This document shows positions 1-7,482 of a DNA stretch of 64,000 bases, piece by piece. The stretch is taken from positions 65,195-129,194 of the forward strand of contig PLMN01000009.1 in NCBI GenBank assembly GCA_003141555.1, in the 5' to 3' direction. The notes below the pieces were generated by a model, which saw only the letters and a list, made by a program, of their open reading frames with translations, did no database searches and was not told the origin of the DNA. Numbering within the stretch: the first letter of the stretch is position 1; each line of letters starts with the position of its first letter. This DNA comes from Candidatus Aminicenantota bacterium. GTDB lineage: Bacteria; Acidobacteriota; Aminicenantia; Aminicenantales; UBA4085. Made by a program: the position numbers and the translations under genes.

Positions 1-330
1 AACATCATGCTCGTCTCCGTGACCGAGCGCATCCGCGAGATCGGGATCCGGATGTCGATCGGGGCCAAGGAAAGCGACATCCTCCTCCAGTTCCTGGCCG
101 AGGCGATCGTCCTCAGCATGACGGGGGGGATCATCGGGATTATCCTCGGCGTGGGCACGTCCAAGGTGCTGAGGGTCATTCCCATCTTCGCCAACATCAA
201 CACGATCGTTTCGACGGGATCGGTGGTGCTTTCGTTCCTCTTCGCCGGGTCGATCGGCGTCTTCTTCGGATTCTATCCGGCCCGGAAGGCTTCCAAGCTC
301 AACCCGATCGAGGCCCTCCGCTTCGAATAA
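1..330 (+). CDS. ABC transporter permease, MacB/FtsX family (C-terminal part)
   Basis: The reading frame is open from the first base, so the gene begins upstream of the window. The visible 109 residues start with the VTERxREIGIRMSIGA segment that follows the large periplasmic domain in MacB/FtsX-type permeases. Two hydrophobic segments follow (about residues 30-52 and 70-92), and the chain ends with the conserved FGFYPARKASKLNPIEALR tail. These proteins are mechanotransmission ABC permeases that work with a separate ATPase for peptide, macrolide or lipoprotein traffic. The substrate cannot be told from this fragment. The next gene is convergent and begins its stop codon 14 bp downstream. Confidence 0.9.
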   Translation, partial: NIMLVSVTERIREIGIRMSIGAKESDILLQFLAEAIVLSMTGGIIGIILGVGTSKVLRVIPIFANINTIVSTGSVVLSFLFAGSIGVFFGFYPARKASKLNPIEALRFE

Positions 331-343
331 TCGCCCGGCCGCC

Positions 344-1420
344 TCAGCCCGCGAGGGGCAGGGCGACGAAGAACTCCGCGCCCTGGCCGGGCACGGACTC
401 CGCCCAGATCCGGCCGCGGTGCTTTTCCACGATCGTCTTGCAGATGTAAAGGCCCAGCCCCGAGCCCTTGACCCCCTCGGTCCCCTTCTGCTTCAGGCGC
501 TCGAACCGCTTGAACAGGCGGTTTTGGATGTCGTCGGCCGAAATCCCCACGCCCTCGTTGCGGACGGACAGGATGGCTTCGCCCGGCCGGCGCCCGAGCC
601 TGACCCGGATGGGCGTACCCTCGCGGCCGTACTTGATCGCGTTGCCGACGAGGTTGCGGACCACGATCCGGAGCAGCTCCGGGTCGCCATGGATGACCGC
701 CTCCTCGCCGATCTCCGCGGCGAGGGGCATGTGCTTGAGGTTGTCCTTGACCTCGGGCACGGCGAGCTCGGGGGCGACGACGTCGGCCCCGAGCCGGATC
801 TCCTTCTTGAAGGCGTCGAGATCGTCGATCTCCATCTTGGACAGGTCGATGTAGCTCCGGATGATATCCTCGAGATAATCGCAGTTGCGAAGGATGGTCT
901 CCACGATCCGCCCCTGCTCGGGCTCGAGCTTGCCGAAATAGCCCCGGTAGAGGGTATCGGCCGTCGTCCGGACGGTCGAGAGAGGGCTCTTGAGCTCGTG
1001 GGAGACGATGGCCATCAGGTCGAGCATCTTGGCCTCGGTCTTGTGGGCCCGGGCGGCGAGGGCGTTGCGGACGACGTCCTTGATCTCGTCGGGGGTGAAG
1101 GGCTTGGGAATATAGTCGAACGCCCCGTTCTTGAGCGCCTCCCGGGCGGTCTCGACGTTCGCGTAGCCGGTGAAGACGATGACCGTGACCTCGGGCCGCT
1201 CGGCCCGGAGGGCCTTGAGGACGTCCATCCCGCCGAGGCCCGGCATCTTCAGGTCCGTGATCACGACGTCGTAGCGCCCCGCCCGGGCCTTGGCCAGCCC
1301 CTCCTCGCCCGAGGCGGCGGTCTCGATCTCGACATCCTCGCCGCCGAAGACGCGCCGGCAGCTCCGGAGAACGATGTCTTCGTCGTCGATGAACAGCAGC
1401 CGTCCTTTGGTCGTCGTCAT
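344..1420 (-). CDS. Hybrid response regulator / histidine kinase
   Basis: This 358-residue soluble protein joins an N-terminal receiver domain (about 5-125; phosphoacceptor Asp56 in VVITDLKMP, conserved Lys in YIPKPF) to a HisKA domain (His141 in IVSHELKSPLS) and a HATPase domain (N box VGNAIKYG, G boxes NEGVGIS and GSGLGLYI). There is no membrane segment, so it probably takes phosphate from, or gives it to, a partner kinase. It is the last gene of the long minus-strand run that starts with the molybdopterin/hydrogenase genes and lies 37 bp after a membrane kinase. Linkage suggests that the three signalling genes sense the redox or energy state handled by the hydrogenase, but that is inference. 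No DNA-binding output domain is visible. Confidence 0.88.
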   Translation of the reverse strand: MTTTKGRLLFIDDEDIVLRSCRRVFGGEDVEIETAASGEEGLAKARAGRYDVVITDLKMPGLGGMDVLKALRAERPEVTVIVFTGYANVETAREALKNGAFDYIPKPFTPDEIKDVVRNALAARAHKTEAKMLDLMAIVSHELKSPLSTVRTTADTLYRGYFGKLEPEQGRIVETILRNCDYLEDIIRSYIDLSKMEIDDLDAFKKEIRLGADVVAPELAVPEVKDNLKHMPLAAEIGEEAVIHGDPELLRIVVRNLVGNAIKYGREGTPIRVRLGRRPGEAILSVRNEGVGISADDIQNRLFKRFERLKQKGTEGVKGSGLGLYICKTIVEKHRGRIWAESVPGQGAEFFVALPLAG

Positions 1421-1457
1421 GGTCGTGTCCTTTTCTTGCCTTCCTCCCGCCGGGCCG

Positions 1458-3383
1458 TCAGGCGAGCGGCAGCTGGATCGTGAATTCCGTGCCCTCGCCG
1501 GGCTTGCTCCGGACGTCGATCGTCCCGTTGTGGCGCTTGATGATGCCGTACGAAACGGCCAGCCCCAGCCCCGTCCCCTTCCCCCGATCCTTGGTCGTGA
1601 AGAACGGCTCGAACAGCCGGGAGATATTTTCGGCGGGGATCCCGACCCCCGTATCCGCCACCTTCACCACCACCCGGCCGGCCGCCCGGTCGAGGGAAGT
1701 GGCCAAGGTCAGCCGGCCGCCCTTGGGCATGGCGTCGGCCGCGTTGACCGCCAGGTTGCTGATGACCTGCTTGAACTGGCTGATGTCGAGCCGGACGAGC
1801 GGCAGGCCCGGGGCGAAAGCCCGGATGATCGCCACGTTCTGGAAGGTGACATTCTTCTCGAAGATGGCCAGCGTTTCGTCGATGACCTCGTTTAGGTCGG
1901 CCGCCGTCTTCTCCGGCTCGTTCTCCCGGGCGAAGTCCAGGATGCCCCGGACGATCTTCCGGCAGCGGAGGGTCTCGTCGCGGATGACCTTGACGTCCTC
2001 CTCGTACTTCGTCCCGGCCAGATCGCCGAGGAGCAGGCTGCTGAAGGTCAGGACCCCGGTCAAGGGGTTGTTGATCTCGTGGGCGATCCCGGAGGCCAGG
2101 CGGCCGAGCGAGGCCAGCTTCTCGGACTTCAGGATCGTCCGCTCGGCTTGGTCCTGGAGCTTGCGGTCGCGCTCCTCGATGGCCGCGACCATGGCGTTGA
2201 ACCCCGAGGCGATCTTCCGCGCGTCGTCGTCGTCGCCCGGCAGGACCGCGATGGGCCGGTAGTTTCCGCGGGCGATGTCGGACGTGGCGGCGATGATCCG
2301 CTTGACCGGCTTGGTCGTGGCGTTGATCAGGTAGAGAGCCAGGACGAGGGCGACGAGGACGGTCACGACGATGATCAGCAGGAACAGGAGGGTCGTCGTC
2401 CGCAGAGCCGCGTCGAACTTCTCCTTGAGGACGCCCACGTAGAGCATGCCCAGGATGCGGCCGTCGATATCGCGCAGGGGGCTGTAGCCGGAGATGTACC
2501 AGGCGGCCACGACGAAGGCCTGGCCGACCCAGGTCTGGCCCTCCTCGTAAACCCGCTTGTAGACCTCCTCGGAAACCTGGGTCCCGATGGCCCGCTTGCC
2601 CAGGGTGTCCACGACGCTCGTCGTCACCCGGATGTCGCCCAGGAAGAGCGTCGAGGCCCCGACCTCGCGGCCGTCGATCCGCTCCTCCTTGAAGACGAGG
2701 CGCTTGAAGCGGTCGATGAACTGGTCGTTGTTGTTGAGGAGGACGGCGGCGTACAGGATCCCGATCATCGTCCCGTCGTCGAAGATGGGGGTCACCGCCT
2801 TCATGACCAGGGCGTCGTTCAGGGTCTGGGAGGCCAGGGGCCGGGCGAGGGGCGTGGGGACGACCTTGATGACCGTCCGCTCGGCCAGGTCCTTGCCTTC
2901 CTTGCGGATATTCTCCAGGCCGAGGATGCCCGTCCCCGCGGCCGGCTTCCGGTTCTTCATCACCCACTGGATATAGCGGTAGTTGGCCACGCTGTCGCCC
3001 CAGGCGTCGAAGTTGTTCGCCCGGACGAGGATCGAGCCGTCGGGATTGACCACGTTGACGATGTCGAAGCCGAATTCGGCCTTGATCTGGGCCAGCTTGG
3101 CGAAGAGGAAGGCCCGGTCGCGGGAGGCCGTGGCCTTGACGATCTCGGCCGTCTTGGCCAGGTACTCCACGATCCGTGACCGCTTCTGGACCTCCTCGTT
3201 GTAAAGCTCGGTCGTCGCCCCGAGGGAGTTGCGGACGGATTCCGTCGCCTCCCGGATGACGTTCTTGTTGATGATCGAGATGCCGACGATGAGGGACATC
3301 GTGCCCATGACGACGACGATGGCCAGCAGGCTGACCACCAGCTTGAGGCGGATGTTGGATCGGCGGAAGATGTCGGTGATCAT
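1458..3383 (-). CDS. Membrane sensor histidine kinase with dCache-like sensor and HAMP
   Basis: I start this 641-residue protein at the ATG at 3383 (MITDIFRR), which overlaps the stop of the upstream response regulator in an ATGA; the longer open frame upstream is antisense noise. It has an N-terminal membrane helix (about 14-38), an extracytoplasmic region of about 290 residues with the layout of a double-Cache sensor, a second helix (about 331-354), a HAMP linker, a HisKA domain (His435 in SGIAHEINNPLTG) and a HATPase domain (G boxes DTGVGIP and GTGLGLAVS). The HEINNPL form of the H box is typical of HK4-type kinases. It is probably paired with the adjacent CheY-like protein. The ligand is unknown; a small organic acid would fit the Cache fold. 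Confidence 0.9.
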   Translation of the reverse strand: MITDIFRRSNIRLKLVVSLLAIVVVMGTMSLIVGISIINKNVIREATESVRNSLGATTELYNEEVQKRSRIVEYLAKTAEIVKATASRDRAFLFAKLAQIKAEFGFDIVNVVNPDGSILVRANNFDAWGDSVANYRYIQWVMKNRKPAAGTGILGLENIRKEGKDLAERTVIKVVPTPLARPLASQTLNDALVMKAVTPIFDDGTMIGILYAAVLLNNNDQFIDRFKRLVFKEERIDGREVGASTLFLGDIRVTTSVVDTLGKRAIGTQVSEEVYKRVYEEGQTWVGQAFVVAAWYISGYSPLRDIDGRILGMLYVGVLKEKFDAALRTTTLLFLLIIVVTVLVALVLALYLINATTKPVKRIIAATSDIARGNYRPIAVLPGDDDDARKIASGFNAMVAAIEERDRKLQDQAERTILKSEKLASLGRLASGIAHEINNPLTGVLTFSSLLLGDLAGTKYEEDVKVIRDETLRCRKIVRGILDFARENEPEKTAADLNEVIDETLAIFEKNVTFQNVAIIRAFAPGLPLVRLDISQFKQVISNLAVNAADAMPKGGRLTLATSLDRAAGRVVVKVADTGVGIPAENISRLFEPFFTTKDRGKGTGLGLAVSYGIIKRHNGTIDVRSKPGEGTEFTIQLPLA

Positions 3384-3784
3384 CGAAGCAGGCCGGCGAT
3401 CCGGCCGAGCAGCCCGTCGAGATCCACCGGCTTGGTCAGGAACTCGTTGACGCCGGGGAGGAAGCTCTCGCCCTGGTCGAGCGAGAAGCGGGAGTTCGTG
3501 ACCTGGTCGATGGCCGTCAGCATGATGATCGGGACGGACCGGAACTCCCGGTAGCGGGACGTGGGCCGCGGGCTCCGGATCTGGTCGGCCGCCTCGAAGC
3601 CGGCCGTGTCCGTCTCCATCATCACGTCCAGGATGATGAGGTCGGGTCGCTCGGAGAGGAGGGCTCGGAGGCCCTCGGCCCCGCTGTACGCCGCGGCCAC
3701 GGCGTAGCCCCGGGTTTTCAGGACCTGGGACAGGCTTTCGACGAGGTCCCGGTCGTCGTCGACGATGAGGATCTTCTTGGCCAT
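3380..3784 (-). CDS. Single-domain response regulator (CheY-like)
   Basis: The protein is 134 residues and consists only of a receiver domain: acidic pair in ILIVDDDRD, phosphoacceptor Asp53 in LIILDVMM, and the conserved Lys in EFLTKPVD. The start is the ATG at 3784 (MAKKILIV); the frame runs on upstream only as noise inside the hydrogenase small-subunit gene. Its stop overlaps the start of the membrane kinase by 4 bp, so the two are translationally coupled. An insertion after the phosphorylation site (TSRYREFRSVP and the segment before FLPGVNEF) makes it a little longer than plain CheY. With no output domain, it probably acts by protein contact or as a relay to the downstream hybrid kinase. 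Confidence 0.88.
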   Translation of the reverse strand: MAKKILIVDDDRDLVESLSQVLKTRGYAVAAAYSGAEGLRALLSERPDLIILDVMMETDTAGFEAADQIRSPRPTSRYREFRSVPIIMLTAIDQVTNSRFSLDQGESFLPGVNEFLTKPVDLDGLLGRIAGLLR

Positions 3785-3801
3785 GGCGGTCTCCCTGCCG
3801 C

Positions 3802-4332
3802 TCAATCCCGGAGCAGCTTGTAGATGACGTTCCGCTCCTCCCAAGCCCTGTTCCGGAGCTGGGCATCGATCGGGAACTCGACCTGCTTGAGCTCGACCGG
3901 CGCCGCCTTCTTGTCCACGAGCCCCAGGGCCAGGGCCACGCCGTAGACGATGGCCTCGGGCCGGGGCGGGCAGCCCGGGATGTAGTAGTCGACCGGGACG
4001 GCGGTCGCGCCTCCTCCGGAGACGTTGTACGTGTCGAACCAGCAGCCGCCGCCGAGGGCGCACGAGCCCACGCCGAAGACGAGCTTGGGCCCGGGCATCG
4101 CCTCGAAGGCCCGCTTGACCAGGGGGAACGTCGGCCGGGTCACCGCCCCGGAGAGGAGCATGACGTCCGCGTGGCGGGGCGAGCCGACGAGCTTGATCCC
4201 GAAGCGCTCGACGTCGTAGTAAGGCGTGAGGACATTCAGGATCTCGATATCGCAGCCGTTGCAGGCCCCGCTGTTGCAGTGATAGAGCCAGAGGGACTTG
4301 GGGAATGCCTTGCGGGCGAGCTTGGCCAGCAT
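3802..4332 (-). CDS. Group 4 [NiFe]-hydrogenase small subunit (NuoB/HycG-like)
   Basis: This 176-residue protein carries the proximal [4Fe-4S] cluster that passes electrons between the Ni-Fe site and the ferredoxin-like subunit. The four ligands are visible: Cys24 and Cys27 in CNSGACNGCDIE, the Cys of GVGSCALGGG and the Cys of IPGCPPRPEAI. The first motif has the spaced form of energy-converting hydrogenases rather than the adjacent Cys pair of complex I NuoB. Length matches the family. It follows the ferredoxin-like gene by 1 bp and belongs to the same operon. The complex should sit at the inner face of the cytoplasmic membrane. Confidence 0.92.
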   Translation of the reverse strand: MLAKLARKAFPKSLWLYHCNSGACNGCDIEILNVLTPYYDVERFGIKLVGSPRHADVMLLSGAVTRPTFPLVKRAFEAMPGPKLVFGVGSCALGGGCWFDTYNVSGGGATAVPVDYYIPGCPPRPEAIVYGVALALGLVDKKAAPVELKQVEFPIDAQLRNRAWEERNVIYKLLRD

Positions 4333-4333
4333 G

Positions 4334-4879
4334 TCAGCCTCCGATCCTTTCCGGACGCCGGTAGGCCTCGGTTTCGCCGAGGACGTCCGGCGCGAAGCGC
4401 TCCGTGGACCGGCGGATCACGGTCCGGGCCTCCAGGCTGTCGTAGCGATACCCCCGGAGGTCGAGCTTGTCGATCGCGTTCTTGATCTCGAGGTCGTAGC
4501 ACCGGCCGCAGCGCTGGCAGGTCAGCATGAAGAGCTCCAGGCTCTGGGTGATGTCGTCCCGGTCGCCGGTCGCGAGCTCGAACTCCGGGCTCATGACGAT
4601 GGCCTTCTCCGGGCAGACGTCGGCGCAGCGGCCGCAATACATGCAGCGCGCCCCGTCGTAGAACAGGATCCGGATCTCGGGGCAGAGATCCCGGGTCAGA
4701 ATCGTCCGGGCCGGACAATGGTTGGCGCAGCCGCCGCAGCCGATGCACTTCGTGTGGTCCCAGGCCGGCTGGCCGCGGAACCCTTCGGGTACGGGGCGGG
4801 ACTCCGCCGGATAGTTCAAGGTCACCTTCCCGGGCTTGAGCACCAGGAGGACCTGCTTGATCTTGCTCGTCAACCACAT
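4334..4879 (-). CDS. 4Fe-4S ferredoxin-like subunit of hydrogenase (NuoI/HycF-like)
   Basis: The 181-residue protein has two [4Fe-4S] motifs, CIGCGGCANHCPA and CMYCGRCADVCPEKAI, as expected for the polyferredoxin arm that links the hydrogenase small subunit to its electron donor. A further CQRCGRC segment downstream may bind an extra cluster or a metal; that is not usual in plain NuoI and deserves notice. The gene lies between the NuoH-like and NuoB-like genes with 13 bp and 1 bp gaps, the order seen in many group 4 hydrogenase operons. The start is an ATG at 4879. Confidence 0.9.
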   Translation of the reverse strand: MWLTSKIKQVLLVLKPGKVTLNYPAESRPVPEGFRGQPAWDHTKCIGCGGCANHCPARTILTRDLCPEIRILFYDGARCMYCGRCADVCPEKAIVMSPEFELATGDRDDITQSLELFMLTCQRCGRCYDLEIKNAIDKLDLRGYRYDSLEARTVIRRSTERFAPDVLGETEAYRRPERIGG

Positions 4880-4892
4880 GGCGTTTCTCCCC

Positions 4893-5804
4893 TCACCAGC
4901 CCTTGACCGCGAGGGCGACCGCGGCCAGGGACAGGACGATGAGGACGGCGTAATAGCGGACCGCCTGGTCGATCCGAAGGCGGGGGTTGGTCGACCCGAC
5001 CAGCCCGATCAGGAGGAAGACGACCAGCATGGCCGCGAGCTGGAGGACGATGTCCGCGGGATAGATCCCGGTCCGGATCCAGGGCAGGAAGACCGAGACG
5101 AAAAGCCAGGCGTAGAACATTTGCTTGAGCATCATCGCGTACTTGAACAGGGCGTAGTTCGGCCCGCTGTATTCGATGAACGGCCCTTCGAGGAGCTCGA
5201 CCTCGGCCTCGGCGATGTCGAACGGCTGCCGGGCGACGAACGCCTGCAGGGCGAGGAGATAGACGGCCAGCATGAGCCCGGTCGCGAGGGTGAACTTCGC
5301 CCCGGCCGCGCCGGGCATGGCCGCCGCGAGGCCGAGGCTTCTCAGCTTGACCGCGCCCAGGATGAGCGTCACGGCCAGGACGGGCTCGACCATGATCATG
5401 GTCACCATCTCCCGGCTGGCCCCGATCAGGGCGAAGGTATTGCGGCTGGCCAGGGCGCCCAGGAGCACGGCCACGCCGCCGAGGGTCAGGAGGTAGATGA
5501 CGACGATCACGTCCAGGCGGCCGGCGAAGACGCCGAGCCTGCCCCCGAACGGGATCAGGACGACGACGGCCAGGGCCGCCGCGAACGCGCCCAGGGGGGC
5601 CAGCTTGAAGGGCCAGCTCCCCGCCGAATTCAGGGTCTGCTTGCCGAGGAGCTTGAGCAGGTCGCGGTAGGGCTGGATGAGGGGCGGGCCCTGCCGGGAT
5701 TGGATCTTGGCCGCGAGCTTGCGGAGCACGCCCTCGTAGAGGGGCGCGGCCAGGAGGAAGACGAGGGCGTTGATCAGGGGGGCGGCGTAAGTCAGGGCGC
5801 GCAT
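4893..5804 (-). CDS. Membrane anchor subunit of group 4 hydrogenase (NuoH/HycD-like)
   Basis: The 303-residue protein is almost wholly hydrophobic, with about eight predicted membrane segments. It has the family marks RQGPPLIQPYRDLLKLLGK near the N-terminus and the loop QPFDIAEAEVELLEGPFIEYSG, rich in acidic residues, that couples the quinone-site or hydrogenase arm to ion movement. It anchors the small and large subunits to the cytoplasmic membrane. It starts 1 bp after the large-subunit stop, so the genes are tightly coupled. Confidence 0.92.
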   Translation of the reverse strand: MRALTYAAPLINALVFLLAAPLYEGVLRKLAAKIQSRQGPPLIQPYRDLLKLLGKQTLNSAGSWPFKLAPLGAFAAALAVVVLIPFGGRLGVFAGRLDVIVVIYLLTLGGVAVLLGALASRNTFALIGASREMVTMIMVEPVLAVTLILGAVKLRSLGLAAAMPGAAGAKFTLATGLMLAVYLLALQAFVARQPFDIAEAEVELLEGPFIEYSGPNYALFKYAMMLKQMFYAWLFVSVFLPWIRTGIYPADIVLQLAAMLVVFLLIGLVGSTNPRLRIDQAVRYYAVLIVLSLAAVALAVKGW

Positions 5805-5805
5805 G

Positions 5806-7482
5806 CTAGGGCTTCCTCCGGCCGCGGCCGAGGGCCTCGATCTCGCTCCGGGCGAAGACCCGGCGCGAACGGGCGCGGCCGTCGACGACGAGGACCCGGT
5901 CGGTGCAGGAGAAGCAGGGGTCGATGCTGCCGACGATTATCGGGAAATCGGCGAGCTGGTTGTCGAGTAGCATCCGCGGGACGCCCTGGAGGTTCGTGTA
6001 GGTCGGGGCGCGGACCCGCCACCGCTCGGGCCGATTTTCCGGGCCGGTGATCAGGTAGTGGACGGACTCGCCGCGCGGGGCTTCGACCATCGACAGGCCG
6101 TGCCGGTAAGCCGGGAGCACGTCCGCGACTTCGGTCAGGAGCGGTCCATCCGAGGGCATCTTGTCGAGGGCCTGGCGCACGATCTTGATCGACTCGAAGA
6201 TCTCGAGGAGCCGGACGACGAGCGTGCCCCAGACATCGCCCGAATCCATCACCGGGACGTCGAAGGAGAGCTCGTCATAGGCGGCGTAGGGATGGTCGCG
6301 GCGGACGTCGATGTCCACGCCCCGTCCCCGGGCCACGGGCCCGAGCAGGCTCCAGGCCTCGGCCTCTTCGCGGGGGATGAAGCCCACGCCCTTGGTCCGG
6401 CGGTGGATCGACGTATCCTTGAGGACGGCGTCCTTGAGTCCCCCGACCTCGGTCTCGACCTTCTTGAGCACGCCGAGGATATCCTCCCGAAGGGCGGGCG
6501 TGATGTCGCGCCGGACGCCGCCGATGACGATCATGCCGTAGGTCTTGCGGTTGCCGGTCAAGCGCTCCGAGAGCCACATGATCGGCTCGCGGACGCGCCA
6601 GCTCTGCATGAAGATCGTGTCGTAGCCGATGAGGTGGCCGGCGACCCCCAGCCAGAGGAGGTGGGAGTGGAGGCGCTCGATCTCGAGCATGATCGTCCGG
6701 ATGAACTCGGCCCGCCGGGCGATCTTGATTCCCGCCGCTTCCTCGACGGACTGGGAGTAGGCCGCGGCATGGACCGAGCCGCAGATCCCGCAGATCCGCT
6801 CGGCCACGAAGGGCACCTCGTTGTAGCTGACCTGGGTCTGGCAAAGTTTTTCGATCCCCCGGTGGGTCATGAACCCCCGGTAATCGCAGCCCTTGATCGT
6901 CTCCCCGTCGACGTAGACGGCGAAATGGGCGGGCTCGTGCAGGCTCGGATGGAAGGGCCCGATGGGGACGGTCGTCGTGCCCTCGGGCGCCTCGTCGAGC
7001 TCGTAGGCCACGTCCTCGGCCGAGGGCGGCACGAGGTTGTAGGGGACTTCCTTGCGGAGGGGATGAATCCCCGCCGGCCAGTCGTCGGCCAGAATGAGCT
7101 TCTTGGGCTTCGGATTGCCCTTGAACGTGAATCCCAGCAGATCCATGTATTCGCGCTCGGTCCAGCCCGCGGCCGGGATCTCGGGCGCGATCGAGTCGAA
7201 CTCGGGCGTCTCGGCCGGGGCCGACGTCCGGAGCGCGACGGTGAAGCCGTCCTTGTCGAAGGCGAACAGGTGGATCATGCCGAAGGCGCCGCGGCGGTCG
7301 CGCTCGTCGCTGCCCACACCGACCATGTAGCGGCCGCCCGCGGCCCTCAGCTTCAAGGCCGCCGCCCGGAAAGCCGTCCTGTCGATGTCGAGGACAAGCC
7401 GCTTCGGCGTCGCCCCCTCGGACACGGTGAGCGCCGGCCCGAACCCGTCCCGGAGCGTCCGGATCAGGCTGTCTTTGGTCAT
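5806..7482 (-). CDS. Group 4 [NiFe]-hydrogenase large subunit with NuoC domain (HycE-like)
   Basis: The 558-residue protein fuses an N-terminal NuoC-like domain (about 1-160) to a NuoD/hydrogenase large-subunit domain, as in HycE of formate hydrogenlyase. All four Ni-Fe ligands are present: Cys231 and Cys234 in RICGICGSVHA, and Cys523 and Cys526 in DPCFSCTDR. This separates it from complex I NuoCD, which has lost them, and supports real proton reduction or H2 oxidation. The chain continues for 32 residues after the last Cys, so a short C-terminal peptide may be removed on maturation. No hyp maturation genes lie in this window. Its start overlaps the stop of the antiporter-like gene. Confidence 0.94.
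   Translation of the reverse strand: MTKDSLIRTLRDGFGPALTVSEGATPKRLVLDIDRTAFRAAALKLRAAGGRYMVGVGSDERDRRGAFGMIHLFAFDKDGFTVALRTSAPAETPEFDSIAPEIPAAGWTEREYMDLLGFTFKGNPKPKKLILADDWPAGIHPLRKEVPYNLVPPSAEDVAYELDEAPEGTTTVPIGPFHPSLHEPAHFAVYVDGETIKGCDYRGFMTHRGIEKLCQTQVSYNEVPFVAERICGICGSVHAAAYSQSVEEAAGIKIARRAEFIRTIMLEIERLHSHLLWLGVAGHLIGYDTIFMQSWRVREPIMWLSERLTGNRKTYGMIVIGGVRRDITPALREDILGVLKKVETEVGGLKDAVLKDTSIHRRTKGVGFIPREEAEAWSLLGPVARGRGVDIDVRRDHPYAAYDELSFDVPVMDSGDVWGTLVVRLLEIFESIKIVRQALDKMPSDGPLLTEVADVLPAYRHGLSMVEAPRGESVHYLITGPENRPERWRVRAPTYTNLQGVPRMLLDNQLADFPIIVGSIDPCFSCTDRVLVVDGRARSRRVFARSEIEALGRGRRKP

Noticed and set aside
1417-3866. Long minus-strand frames overlapping the kinase, and the N-terminal extension of the kinase frame to 3866
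   Set aside because: The extension is Arg/Pro/Gly-rich noise that overlaps the response regulator; the kinase starts at 3383 with an ATGA overlap.
5806-7482. Complex I NuoCD rather than hydrogenase large subunit
   Set aside because: Both CxxC ligand pairs for Ni-Fe (CGIC and DPCFSC) are present, which complex I proteins lack.
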